From contig WLJF01000030.1 of the NCBI GenBank assembly GCA_009701945.1, positions 1 through 7,639 of the forward strand: a stretch of 7,639 nt of DNA, in the 5' to 3' direction. A program made the translations under genes and the position numbers. Shown piece by piece: positions 1 through 5,780 of the stretch. Origin of the DNA: Actinomycetota bacterium (lineage in GTDB: Bacteria; Actinomycetota; Actinomycetes; Nanopelagicales; Nanopelagicaceae). The notes beneath the pieces were generated by a model. The model was not told the origin of the DNA. It worked only from the letters and a program-made list of their open reading frames with translations, and did no database searches. Each line of letters begins with the position of its first letter. Position 1 is the first letter of the stretch.

Positions 1-566
1 GTTGTATAGGCAGGCAATCCTTCAGCGCGAAGCTTTGCTTCATTGGCAGCGCGCTGTGGCTCTGTCTTACGTAATATCTCAAGCGCTTCAGCGGGTGTAA
101 GCGCATCAGTGATGTATCTAAAATCAACAAGTTCAACGATTTGTTCTGGTGTGAGATCTGAAAGGAACTTCCATAAAGGCTTCTTTGCATGCTTTGTCAC
201 AAGATCCCATGCAGCGTTAACGACTGCACCGGCTGCCATTTGTGTCACGCCTTTTTCTGGACCTAACCAACGAATCTGTGAATCACGAACCAAGCTGCGA
301 GCGAACTCGCCCATGCTGGTTGCAAGATCTGCAACATCGCGTCCCACTGCATACGGTGCAAGTTGTTCGATCATGTCGCACTGCAGATCATTTCCGCGGC
401 CGCATGTAAAGACAAAGCCATGGCCTTCAAGTGTTGGGTCATCAGTTTCTAGGATGAGAAGAGCTGCCGAATAATCGGGTTCCTTATTCATTGCATCGGA
501 ACCATCGAGTCCGCGTGAAGTTGGGAATCTGACATCGACAGTTCTAAATCCAGTTACCTTAGGCAT
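1..566 (-). CDS. fucD: L-fuconate dehydratase, enolase superfamily (N-terminal 188 residues, cut by the window edge)
   Basis: This enzyme dehydrates L-fuconate to 2-keto-3-deoxy-L-fuconate in the cytoplasm, the third step of oxidative L-fucose breakdown. The reverse strand reads from ATG at 566 down to the left edge without a stop. The N-terminus contains VRFPTSRGLDGSDAMN (residues 12-27), then DYSAALLILETDD, FVFTCGRGND (51-60), DSQIRWLGPEKGV (95-107), NAAWDL and VDFRYITDALT (147-157). I recognise this series as nearly the same as the capping domain of Xanthomonas L-fuconate dehydratase. Family members are about 430-440 residues, so the barrel domain with the KxK catalytic lysines and metal ligands lies outside the window. 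An AAAGGG ribosome-binding site lies 5 bases before the start (577-572, minus strand), supporting this ATG. The gene is divergent from the catabolic operon. A related acid-sugar dehydratase is possible, but the match to the fuconate group is specific. Confidence 0.93.
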   Translation of the reverse strand, partial: MPKVTGFRTVDVRFPTSRGLDGSDAMNKEPDYSAALLILETDDPTLEGHGFVFTCGRGNDLQCDMIEQLAPYAVGRDVADLATSMGEFARSLVRDSQIRWLGPEKGVTQMAAGAVVNAAWDLVTKHAKKPLWKFLSDLTPEQIVELVDFRYITDALTPAEALEILRKTEPQRAANEAKLRAEGLPAYT

Positions 567-597
567 GACATCCCTTTGCTTGTATGAAAATTGACTC

Positions 598-626
598 TTC
601 GCTTGACCTGCAAAATCATATAGGAT
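598..626 (+). promoter_or_regulatory. Candidate promoter of the catabolic operon, possibly giving a leaderless mRNA
   Basis: TAGGAT at 621-626 fits the actinobacterial TAnnnT -10 form and equals the -10 of the much clearer promoter at 4596-4624. Transcription from it would begin about 6-8 bases downstream, on or next to the ATG at 633, making the message leaderless. The sequence 17 bp upstream (TTCGCT, 598-603) is a poor -35. Two TTGAC motifs, at 591 and 603, sit at unsuitable spacings of 24 and 12 bp. The embedded AGGA (622-625) is also 7 bases before the ATG and could instead serve as a ribosome-binding site for a longer transcript, so this assignment is uncertain. Confidence 0.35.
615..620 (-). 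promoter_or_regulatory. Candidate -10 box for the divergent fuconate dehydratase gene
   Basis: On the minus strand the hexamer is TATGAT, one base from the TATAAT consensus, about 49 bases before the dehydratase start codon. This would give a leader of roughly 40 bases that includes the AAAGGG ribosome-binding site. No good -35 is visible at 16-18 bp: that region falls in the first codons of the divergent reductase gene and reads TACCGC or similar. The call rests on the -10 alone. Confidence 0.3.
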
Positions 627-632
627 GAATTT

Positions 633-1610
633 ATGCCGCGGTATAGCGAGAAAGTTAAGTTAAAGCGTTCAAATCTTGAGGTTACACGCTTTGCTCTTGG
701 TACGGCCCCTCTAGGTGGACTCTTTGCTTCTGTATCTGATTCTGAAGGCGATGCTCTTCTTAATACTGCTCTTGAATTAGGAATTAACTACTTCGATACA
801 GCCCCTCAATATGGTCATGGCGTTGCAGAGATTCGCGTGGGCAAGGTTCTGCGCAATGTGAAGACTCCTTTCGTTATTGAAACCAAAGTCGGTCGAGTAC
901 TGCGCCATGTTGAAGGAGTCGAACCTGAGAAATGGTTCCCTGATGCACCTCGCGACATCGTTCCTATCTATGACTACACACCTGAGGGCATTAGACGATC
1001 ATTCGATGAGAGCCTCGAGCGTCTTGGCCTAGATCACATAGATATTGTCTTAATGCATGATGCTGAGGATTACATCCCAGAAGCAATTAACAACGCATTC
1101 CCAGTTCTTGCCGACCTTCGTTCACAAGGACTCATTAAAGCAATCGGCCTTGGAATGAACTATGTCGTTCCAGCTCTTGAGATTATGAAGAACACAGATC
1201 TTGATATTGCACTCATCGCAGGTCGATTTACTCTCCTTGATCAAGTAGCACAGCATGATCTCTTCCCATATGCGCTGAAGAACAAGATCGATATCTCAAT
1301 GGGCGGAGTTCTCAACTCTGGAGTTCTTGCTAACCCGGTCGCGGGTGCAACATATAACTATCTTCCAGCATCTGATGAAATCATCGCCAGAGCTAAGAAG
1401 ATATGTGACTTCCTCAAAGAACGAGATGTCCCACTCATTGCAGCAGCGCTGCAATTCCCATTGCGCCACCCTGCTGTGACATCAGTTCTGACTGGTCCTC
1501 GCACAGCTGCTGAACTGCGTTCGAATGCAGAAGATTTCAATCGCCCACTTCCTGAAAGTATCTGGAGCGAGCTAGAAGATGCAGGTTTGATTGAGAAGAT
1601 CCAGGCATGA
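633..1610 (+). CDS. Aldo/keto reductase family sugar dehydrogenase, probable L-fucose / D-threo-aldose 1-dehydrogenase
   Basis: The likely reaction is NAD(P)-dependent oxidation of L-fucose (or D-arabinose) at C1 to the lactone, in the cytoplasm. The 325-residue protein has the usual aldo/keto reductase length and order: ALGTAPLGG near residue 21, INYFDTAPQYGHG (51-63) with the catalytic Asp55 and Tyr60, ETKVGR with Lys85, and VLMHDAED with His142. These give the complete Asp-Tyr-Lys-His tetrad. The strands SQGLIKAIGLGMN (164-176) and VTSVLTGPRTAAEL (282-295) complete the barrel and cofactor site. The sequence resembles the D-threo-aldose 1-dehydrogenase / pyridoxal dehydrogenase subgroup. 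It is the first gene of the operon, and its TGA overlaps the next start as ATGA, so translation is probably coupled. The choice of sugar rests mainly on the neighbouring dehydratase and lactonase. The family is clear; exact substrate and cofactor preference are inferred. Confidence 0.88.
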   Translation: MPRYSEKVKLKRSNLEVTRFALGTAPLGGLFASVSDSEGDALLNTALELGINYFDTAPQYGHGVAEIRVGKVLRNVKTPFVIETKVGRVLRHVEGVEPEKWFPDAPRDIVPIYDYTPEGIRRSFDESLERLGLDHIDIVLMHDAEDYIPEAINNAFPVLADLRSQGLIKAIGLGMNYVVPALEIMKNTDLDIALIAGRFTLLDQVAQHDLFPYALKNKIDISMGGVLNSGVLANPVAGATYNYLPASDEIIARAKKICDFLKERDVPLIAAALQFPLRHPAVTSVLTGPRTAAELRSNAEDFNRPLPESIWSELEDAGLIEKIQA

Positions 1611-1936
1611 GCATCAAAAGAATCGGCCAAGTAATTGGTATTAAGCCTGAAGAAATCGAAGAGTATGAACGCATTCACGAGGCTATCTGGCCAACAGTTG
1701 CTGCGACTTTGAAGAAAGCTAATATCCAGAACTACTCCATCTTTCGATATGAAAATCTCCTCTTTGCTTATATGGAGTACACAGGTAATGACTACGAGGC
1801 GGATATGGCTCTTATCGCGGCAGATCCTGAAACACAGAAGTGGTGGAAGATCACAGCTCCTATGCAGGTGCAAGTTCCCGAAGCTCGCGATGGCGAGTGG
1901 TGGCATACACTCCACCAAAACTTTTACCTCGACTAG
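1607..1936 (+). CDS. L-rhamnose/L-fucose mutarotase, RhaM family
   Basis: This small 109-residue enzyme is expected to interconvert sugar anomers so that the dehydrogenase gets its preferred form. Length and pattern fit the RhaM (DUF718) family: Tyr20 and His24 in the EEYERIHEAIWP segment, NYSIF (42-46), LLFAYMEY (51-58), a Trp-Trp pair at 79-80, and a C-terminal WWHTLHQNFYLD segment. In RhaM the conserved His in this first helix is catalytic. The start ATG overlaps the stop of the upstream dehydrogenase, which indicates translational coupling. The usual enteric L-fucose mutarotase (FucU) is an unrelated family, so this is the RhaM-type replacement often found with oxidative sugar pathways. 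Family assignment is firm; specificity for fucose over rhamnose comes from the neighbours. Confidence 0.9.
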   Translation: MSIKRIGQVIGIKPEEIEEYERIHEAIWPTVAATLKKANIQNYSIFRYENLLFAYMEYTGNDYEADMALIAADPETQKWWKITAPMQVQVPEARDGEWWHTLHQNFYLD

Positions 1937-1948
1937 TTAAGGAACTCA

Positions 1949-2791
1949 ATGAAATTTTCAGTCCTTCATACCGCAAACGCGCAATACCAATTTGCCGTTA
2001 CTACCGATGGCGTTCACCGCAGCGTTGAAGGTCTACCCACACTGACTGAAGCAATGCACCTGACTCTTGCTGAACTCAAAACTCGCACAGCTGGCGCAAC
2101 CACAACCATCTCTGGAGAACTTGCACCTCCAATCGCTGCTGAAATTGAATTATGGGGAGCTGGCGTTACCTACCTTCGCTCTCGCGATGCTCGTAAAGAG
2201 GAGAGCGGTGTGCCTGATGTCTATCAACGCGTCTATGAAGCAGATCGCCCGGAGCTCTTCTTTAAATCAACTGCAATTCGTGCGCGAGGAACCAATGCAC
2301 CTATTGGTATTCGCTATGACAGCGAGGCATCTGTGCCTGAACCAGAAGTTGCTATCTATATAAATAAGCATCGCGAGATTATTGGTTATGCGATCTGTAA
2401 CGATGTCACTGCGCGTTCTATTGAAGGTGAAAACCCTCTCTACCTCTCACAAGCAAAGATCTACATCGGCTCAACCGCAATCGGCCCAGATATCACTCCT
2501 GCATGGCTTGCACCTGCAGCCAATGAGATGAGCATCAAAGCAAAGATTCTTCGCGGTTCAGCTCTGGTCTGGGAGGCAGAGACTTCACTCGGTGCTCTCA
2601 ATAGAACTCTGGAAGATCTCGTGAACTATGTATTTCGTTGCCAAGATTTTCCTCATGGCTTAATTCTCTCCACCGGCACAGGAATCGTGCCTCCCATGGA
2701 TATCGCACTTGCTGCAGGAGATATCGTTGAGATTAACGTTGCAGGCGTTGGAACTCTTTCAAATACAGTTGAAGTAATTCCAGAACGGTAA
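1949..2791 (+). CDS. Fumarylacetoacetate hydrolase family protein, resembling 2-keto-3-deoxy-D-arabinonate dehydratase
   Basis: This 280-residue protein probably acts on the 2-keto-3-deoxy acid made by the fuconate dehydratase. The FAH metal site is visible: Glu131 and Glu133 in VPEPEVAIYIN and Asp152 in CNDVTAR. Other landmarks are WGAGVTYLRSRDAR (69-82), VYEADRPELFFKS (95-107), ENPLYLSQAKIY (161-172) and LSTGTGIVPP (240-249). The YLRS, RPELFFK and ENPLYLxQ blocks recall the archaeal KdaD-type group, which dehydrates 2-keto-3-deoxypentonates to 2-oxoglutarate semialdehyde. The C-C-bond hydrolases that cleave 2,4-diketo-3-deoxy acids are the alternative, and the two reactions cannot be told apart by eye. 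An AAGGA ribosome-binding site sits 5 bases before the ATG, and only 12 bases separate the gene from the mutarotase. Family certain, reaction uncertain. Confidence 0.88.
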   Translation: MKFSVLHTANAQYQFAVTTDGVHRSVEGLPTLTEAMHLTLAELKTRTAGATTTISGELAPPIAAEIELWGAGVTYLRSRDARKEESGVPDVYQRVYEADRPELFFKSTAIRARGTNAPIGIRYDSEASVPEPEVAIYINKHREIIGYAICNDVTARSIEGENPLYLSQAKIYIGSTAIGPDITPAWLAPAANEMSIKAKILRGSALVWEAETSLGALNRTLEDLVNYVFRCQDFPHGLILSTGTGIVPPMDIALAAGDIVEINVAGVGTLSNTVEVIPER

Positions 2792-2794
2792 GAA

Positions 2795-3697
2795 ATGTCT
2801 TCGATCAAGGTTTGGACGCAATGGGATGACCTCACAGCTCCTGCTGGAATCACGCTGCTCTCCCCTGAAAACTTTCCATTAGATTCATCAGATCTGTCAC
2901 AGATAGATTTCTATGTTCCTCTTTATATGGGAGGCGCAAAGGCTCTCTCCTATGCCGCACAAATGCCCAATCTAAAAACTCTGCAGATGCTCAACGCCGG
3001 CTATGACGATGCACTTGCATACCTTCGACCAGGGTTAACGCTCTGCAATGCACGAGGCGTGCATGATGCATCCACTGCTGAATTAGCTGTGGGCTTAGCA
3101 ATTGCTTCCCGCCGAGGTTTTCCTGAATTTATGCGTGAGCAGATTGCAGGCAGGTGGAGCCATCACCGCACATCATCACTGAGTGATTCCAAGATCGGAA
3201 TCATTGGATATGGATCAATCGGTAAGAAGATTGCCAAGAATCTCTCTGGCTTTGAAGTATCCATCACCGCATTTACCCAATCAGGCAGAGATGGCTCGCT
3301 CACCATCGATCAACTCGATGCTCATCTACCTGAGCTCGACATCATCATTTTGATTCTTCCGCTCTCAGATTCATCTCGTCATCTCTTTAACGCTAAACGA
3401 ATTGCTGCAATGAAGGATGGCGCACTACTTATCAATGTCGCCCGTGGTCCTGTCGTTGAAACCGATGCACTTGTAAAGGAGCTCAATTCAGGGCGCATCT
3501 TTGCAGCCCTCGATGTGACAGACCCTGAGCCACTTCCAGCCGGGCATCCACTATGGAGTGCGAAGAATCTTCTTCTTGTTCCACATGTGGGTGGAAATTC
3601 AGATGCATTTGAACCACGTGGCAGGGCTTTGGTGGAATCCCAATTACAGCTTCTGGCTGCAGGTGCACCTCTTGAACATGTAGTTGCCCAAGGTTAA
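2795..3697 (+). CDS. D-isomer-specific 2-hydroxyacid dehydrogenase family protein
   Basis: This is a 300-residue NAD(P)-linked cytoplasmic oxidoreductase. The dinucleotide motif GYGSIG lies at residues 138-143 inside SKIGIIGYGSIGKKIAKNL. The catalytic Arg217 (NVARGPV), Glu245 (DPEPLP) and His264 (VPHVGG) are all present, so the enzyme looks intact and active. The N-terminal substrate domain is short for the family and contains MLNAGYDDA (65-73), the usual loop near the carboxylate. The gene starts 3 bases after the FAH gene with only a weak GGTAAG before it, so it is likely translated by coupling. Its substrate is not evident: known routes of oxidative fucose breakdown do not need this family. 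It might act on a pathway keto-acid, or interconvert pyruvate, glyoxylate or similar with their hydroxyacids. Function beyond the family is unassigned. Confidence 0.87.
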   Translation: MSSIKVWTQWDDLTAPAGITLLSPENFPLDSSDLSQIDFYVPLYMGGAKALSYAAQMPNLKTLQMLNAGYDDALAYLRPGLTLCNARGVHDASTAELAVGLAIASRRGFPEFMREQIAGRWSHHRTSSLSDSKIGIIGYGSIGKKIAKNLSGFEVSITAFTQSGRDGSLTIDQLDAHLPELDIIILILPLSDSSRHLFNAKRIAAMKDGALLINVARGPVVETDALVKELNSGRIFAALDVTDPEPLPAGHPLWSAKNLLLVPHVGGNSDAFEPRGRALVESQLQLLAAGAPLEHVVAQG

Positions 3698-3706
3698 ATT
3701 GCAATC

Positions 3707-4558
3707 GTGAGAATTGATTCGCACCACCATCTATGGGACCTCTCCATTCGCCCACAAGAGTGGATGGTGGGCGATGGCATGGAGCCTGTTGCTCGTAACT
3801 TCAACACCGATGATCTGCGCAGTGCGATTGCTGGAACGGGAATCGAGAAGACAATCCTCGTTCACGCAACGACAACACATGATGAAACTTTTGAACTACT
3901 GGAGATTGCGCAATCAGATTCCACAGTGATTGCTGTGGTGGGTTGGCTACAGATTGATTCACCCGGTGCGATCCCTCAGTGCGAGAAGTATTTAGAAGCA
4001 AACGGTGGTAGCTACCTCAAAGGCATCCGCGATGTCGCACAAGACCTATCTGACTCCAATTACTTAGCGAAACCACAATCGATTGCAACCGTGCAACAAC
4101 TAGGCAAGATGGGTCTGACTTATGACATCTTGACGAAAACTCCTGAACTGCCGGCTGCTATTGAATTAGTCAAAGCGTGCCCTGATGTGCAATTCGTTCT
4201 TGACCATATCTCAAAGCCATATATTGCTAGAGAAGAAATGCAGCCTTGGAAATCTCTGATTACAGAACTTTCATCCTTCGATAACGTTTCGTGCAAGATT
4301 TCTGGAATGGTGACTGAAGCAAAGTGGAATATCTGGAAAGTTGATGACTTTGTGCCCTACGTTGATCACATCATTGAGAGCTTTAGTCCAGAAAGGCTGA
4401 TGTTTGGCTCCGATTGGCCCGTGGCGCTTTTAGCCACATCAGGTTATTCAGAGGTAGTTCGCCTAGCCCAGAGCCTTACGGTGAAATTTACTGAAAGGGA
4501 AAATGAACTTTTCTGGCGTGAGAACGCCTTATCTGCCTACAAGATAACGAAGATGTAA
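3707..4558 (+). CDS. Amidohydrolase-2 family lactonase, probable L-fucono-1,5-lactonase
   Basis: The protein is expected to hydrolyse L-fuconolactone to L-fuconate, linking the dehydrogenase to the dehydratase. It is 283 residues, a normal length for this TIM-barrel family. The N-terminal metal/active-site motif MRIDSHHHLWD has Asp4, His6 and His8. Other family blocks are LVHATTTHDET (51-61), YLKGIRDV (103-110), FVLDHISKP (163-171), VSCKISGMVTE (194-204) and MFGSDWPV (232-239) with the late catalytic Asp236. The start is GTG at 3707, chosen because it places this canonical motif at the N-terminus and because TAA at 3695 is in the same frame just upstream. No good ribosome-binding site is seen (AAGG at 3690-3693 is 13 bases away), so coupling to the preceding gene is likely. 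Related amidohydrolases act on other lactones; the context favours fuconolactone. Confidence 0.88.
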   Translation: MRIDSHHHLWDLSIRPQEWMVGDGMEPVARNFNTDDLRSAIAGTGIEKTILVHATTTHDETFELLEIAQSDSTVIAVVGWLQIDSPGAIPQCEKYLEANGGSYLKGIRDVAQDLSDSNYLAKPQSIATVQQLGKMGLTYDILTKTPELPAAIELVKACPDVQFVLDHISKPYIAREEMQPWKSLITELSSFDNVSCKISGMVTEAKWNIWKVDDFVPYVDHIIESFSPERLMFGSDWPVALLATSGYSEVVRLAQSLTVKFTERENELFWRENALSAYKITKM

Positions 4559-4569
4559 CGATTGGCTTA

Positions 4570-4579
4570 ACCGCGCGGT
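4570..4579. promoter_or_regulatory. Perfect 10-bp palindrome upstream of the importer promoter, possible operator
   Basis: ACCGCGCGGT is self-complementary and lies 16 bases upstream of the -35 box of the importer promoter. It overlaps a second small palindrome, GGTATTTACC (4577-4586). The octamer CGCGGTAT (4574-4581) recurs at 637-644, at the start of the catabolic operon. A site for a sugar-responsive regulator would fit, but no regulator gene is in the window and such short palindromes can occur by chance. Confidence 0.25.
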
Positions 4580-4595
4580 ATTTACCCCCTAATTA

Positions 4596-4624
4596 TTGAA
4601 GGTAGCGCGCCGCCCCCCTAGGAT
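4596..4624 (+). promoter_or_regulatory. Promoter of the sugar ABC importer operon
   Basis: TTGAAG (4596-4601) and TAGGAT (4619-4624) are separated by exactly 17 bp, a good fit to a housekeeping sigma-70 promoter of actinobacterial type. Transcription would start near 4631, leaving a leader of about 33 bases that holds the AGGAG ribosome-binding site (4653-4657), 6 bases before the binding-protein ATG. The spacer is oddly GC-rich, with GCGCGCCGCCCCCC just before the -10. This gives the importer its own transcription start, separate from the catabolic operon. Confidence 0.65.
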
Positions 4625-4663
4625 TTCCACACAGCAATTCCGCTGCTTCTAGAGGAGAAATAC

Positions 4664-5662
4664 ATGAAGAAAGGTCTCATCACAGTTGCTGCACTATCAG
4701 CACTGGCGCTAGTAACTGGAACAGCAACTCCAGTAACAGCTGCAGAGAAGACTCTTAAGATCGAATTGATCTCAAAGGGCGAAACGCACCAATTTTGGCA
4801 GGCAGTAAAGAAGGGCGCTGAAGATCAAGCTAAGAAGATGAACGCAGAAGTTCACTTCATTGGTCCAGCAGCAGAAACAATGATCGATAAGCAGCTTGAA
4901 ATGCTTGATGCAGCAATTGCACTTAAGCCAGATGCAATCGGTTACGCAGCACTTGGAACAACACAGTCACTTCCAAAGCTCAAGGCAGCTAAGGCAGCAG
5001 GCATTCCTGTGTACATGTTCGATACAGCAGCTAGCTGTGAAGGTGGAGTTCCAGCACTTGGACCAAACTCTGACTGCGCACTTGGCGTTGCATACACAAA
5101 TTCAACAGCTGCTGGTGCACTAGCTGCTGACTGGATGGCTAAGTTGGTTGGTAACAAAGGTAAGGTTTTGGTTGTTGGTCACTCACAGACAAACCAGACT
5201 GGTATCGACCGTGCAAACGGCTTCATCAACCGCATGAAGGCTAAGTACAAGGGCATCAAGCTCCTTACACCTCAGTACGCTGAAGGTGGAGATGCTCTTA
5301 AGGCACAGGAAATCGTTTCAGCAGCACTTGTTGCTAACAAGGATCTCAAGGGTGTCTACGGAACTAACGAAGGTGTTTCAATCGGTGCTGGTCAGGCATT
5401 CAAGGCTGCAAAGCTTAAGAATGGCGCAGTTAAGTTGATCGGATTTGACTCAGGAAAGCAGCAGATGGCAAACATCAAGTCTGGTCTCCAGTCAGGTGCA
5501 ATCACACAGAGCCCAATGGGTATCGGTGCAAAGACTGTCGAAGCTCTTGTTAACTATGTACGTAACAAGACAGTTCCAAAGAACCTTATCGATACAGGTT
5601 TCTACTACTACGATAAGGCAAACATCACCGATCCAAAGATCGCTGGTAACCTCTACGAATAA
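4664..5662 (+). CDS. Sugar ABC transporter substrate-binding protein, ribose-type (periplasmic-binding protein type 1)
   Basis: This 332-residue exported protein captures the sugar for the importer encoded downstream. It begins with a signal peptide: MKKG, a hydrophobic stretch (residues 5-18), then PVTA-AEK with a likely signal peptidase I cut after Ala26. There is no lipobox cysteine, which is unusual for a binding protein of a Gram-positive-type cell. The mature part follows the Peripla_BP_4 pattern: ELISKGETHQFWQAVKKGAEDQA (34-56, shown in part), LKPDAIGYAAL (87-97), AAGIPVYMFDT (111-121), GKVLVVGHSQTNQTGIDRANGF (166-187, ligand-hinge region) and KLIGFDSGKQQ (257-267). Two cysteines, Cys125 and Cys138, could form a disulfide outside the cell. 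Lysine is read as AAG in 33 of 35 cases by my count, suggesting high expression. It has its own promoter and a strong AGGAG site. L-fucose as ligand is inferred from the adjacent pathway. Confidence 0.92.
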   Translation: MKKGLITVAALSALALVTGTATPVTAAEKTLKIELISKGETHQFWQAVKKGAEDQAKKMNAEVHFIGPAAETMIDKQLEMLDAAIALKPDAIGYAALGTTQSLPKLKAAKAAGIPVYMFDTAASCEGGVPALGPNSDCALGVAYTNSTAAGALAADWMAKLVGNKGKVLVVGHSQTNQTGIDRANGFINRMKAKYKGIKLLTPQYAEGGDALKAQEIVSAALVANKDLKGVYGTNEGVSIGAGQAFKAAKLKNGAVKLIGFDSGKQQMANIKSGLQSGAITQSPMGIGAKTVEALVNYVRNKTVPKNLIDTGFYYYDKANITDPKIAGNLYE

Positions 5663-5690
5663 GTCGTTCTCGACTCATTTGTAAGAAATT

Positions 5691-5736
5691 AAAGGCATGG
5701 TGGCCGGGAGCAATCTCGGCCATCATGCTTTACTCT
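5691..5736 (+). terminator. Hairpin between binding protein and ATPase genes: partial terminator or mRNA-stabilising element
   Basis: A 12-bp stem (5695-5706 with 5717-5728) has one G-U pair and a 10-base loop, and is followed by TTTACTCTT. A run of AAA before the stem and TTT after it can extend it. The run of T is short and interrupted, so termination is probably incomplete. Lying 32 bases after the binding-protein stop and before the membrane components, it fits the common arrangement in which such a hairpin protects or truncates the message so that the binding protein is made in excess. Confidence 0.65.
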
Positions 5737-5768
5737 TAAGTAGATAAGTTCATCGCAACTCTAGATGT

Positions 5769-5774
5769 AAGGTG
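5769..5774 (+). promoter_or_regulatory. Ribosome-binding site that fixes the ATPase start at ATG 5781
   Basis: AAGGTG lies 6 bases before ATG 5781. The in-frame GTG at 5772, which would add three residues, is itself part of this site and has no ribosome-binding sequence of its own, so the ATG is preferred. Confidence 0.65.
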
Positions 5775-5780
5775 AAAACA

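Noticed and set aside
43..474. Plus-strand open frame of 143 codons
   Set aside because: It lies antisense to the fuconate dehydratase, whose reverse-strand protein matches a known family throughout; the plus-strand product has no recognisable domain.
1358..1918. Minus-strand open frame of 186 codons
   Set aside because: It is antisense to the well-supported dehydrogenase and mutarotase genes, and its translation shows no recognisable family pattern.
4559..4595. Intrinsic terminator after the lactonase gene
   Set aside because: Only short palindromes without a stem-loop plus T-run are present; transcription may read through into the importer genes.
5772..5780. GTG start three codons upstream of the ATPase ATG
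   Set aside because: The GTG is part of the AAGGTG ribosome-binding site for ATG 5781 and has no such site of its own.
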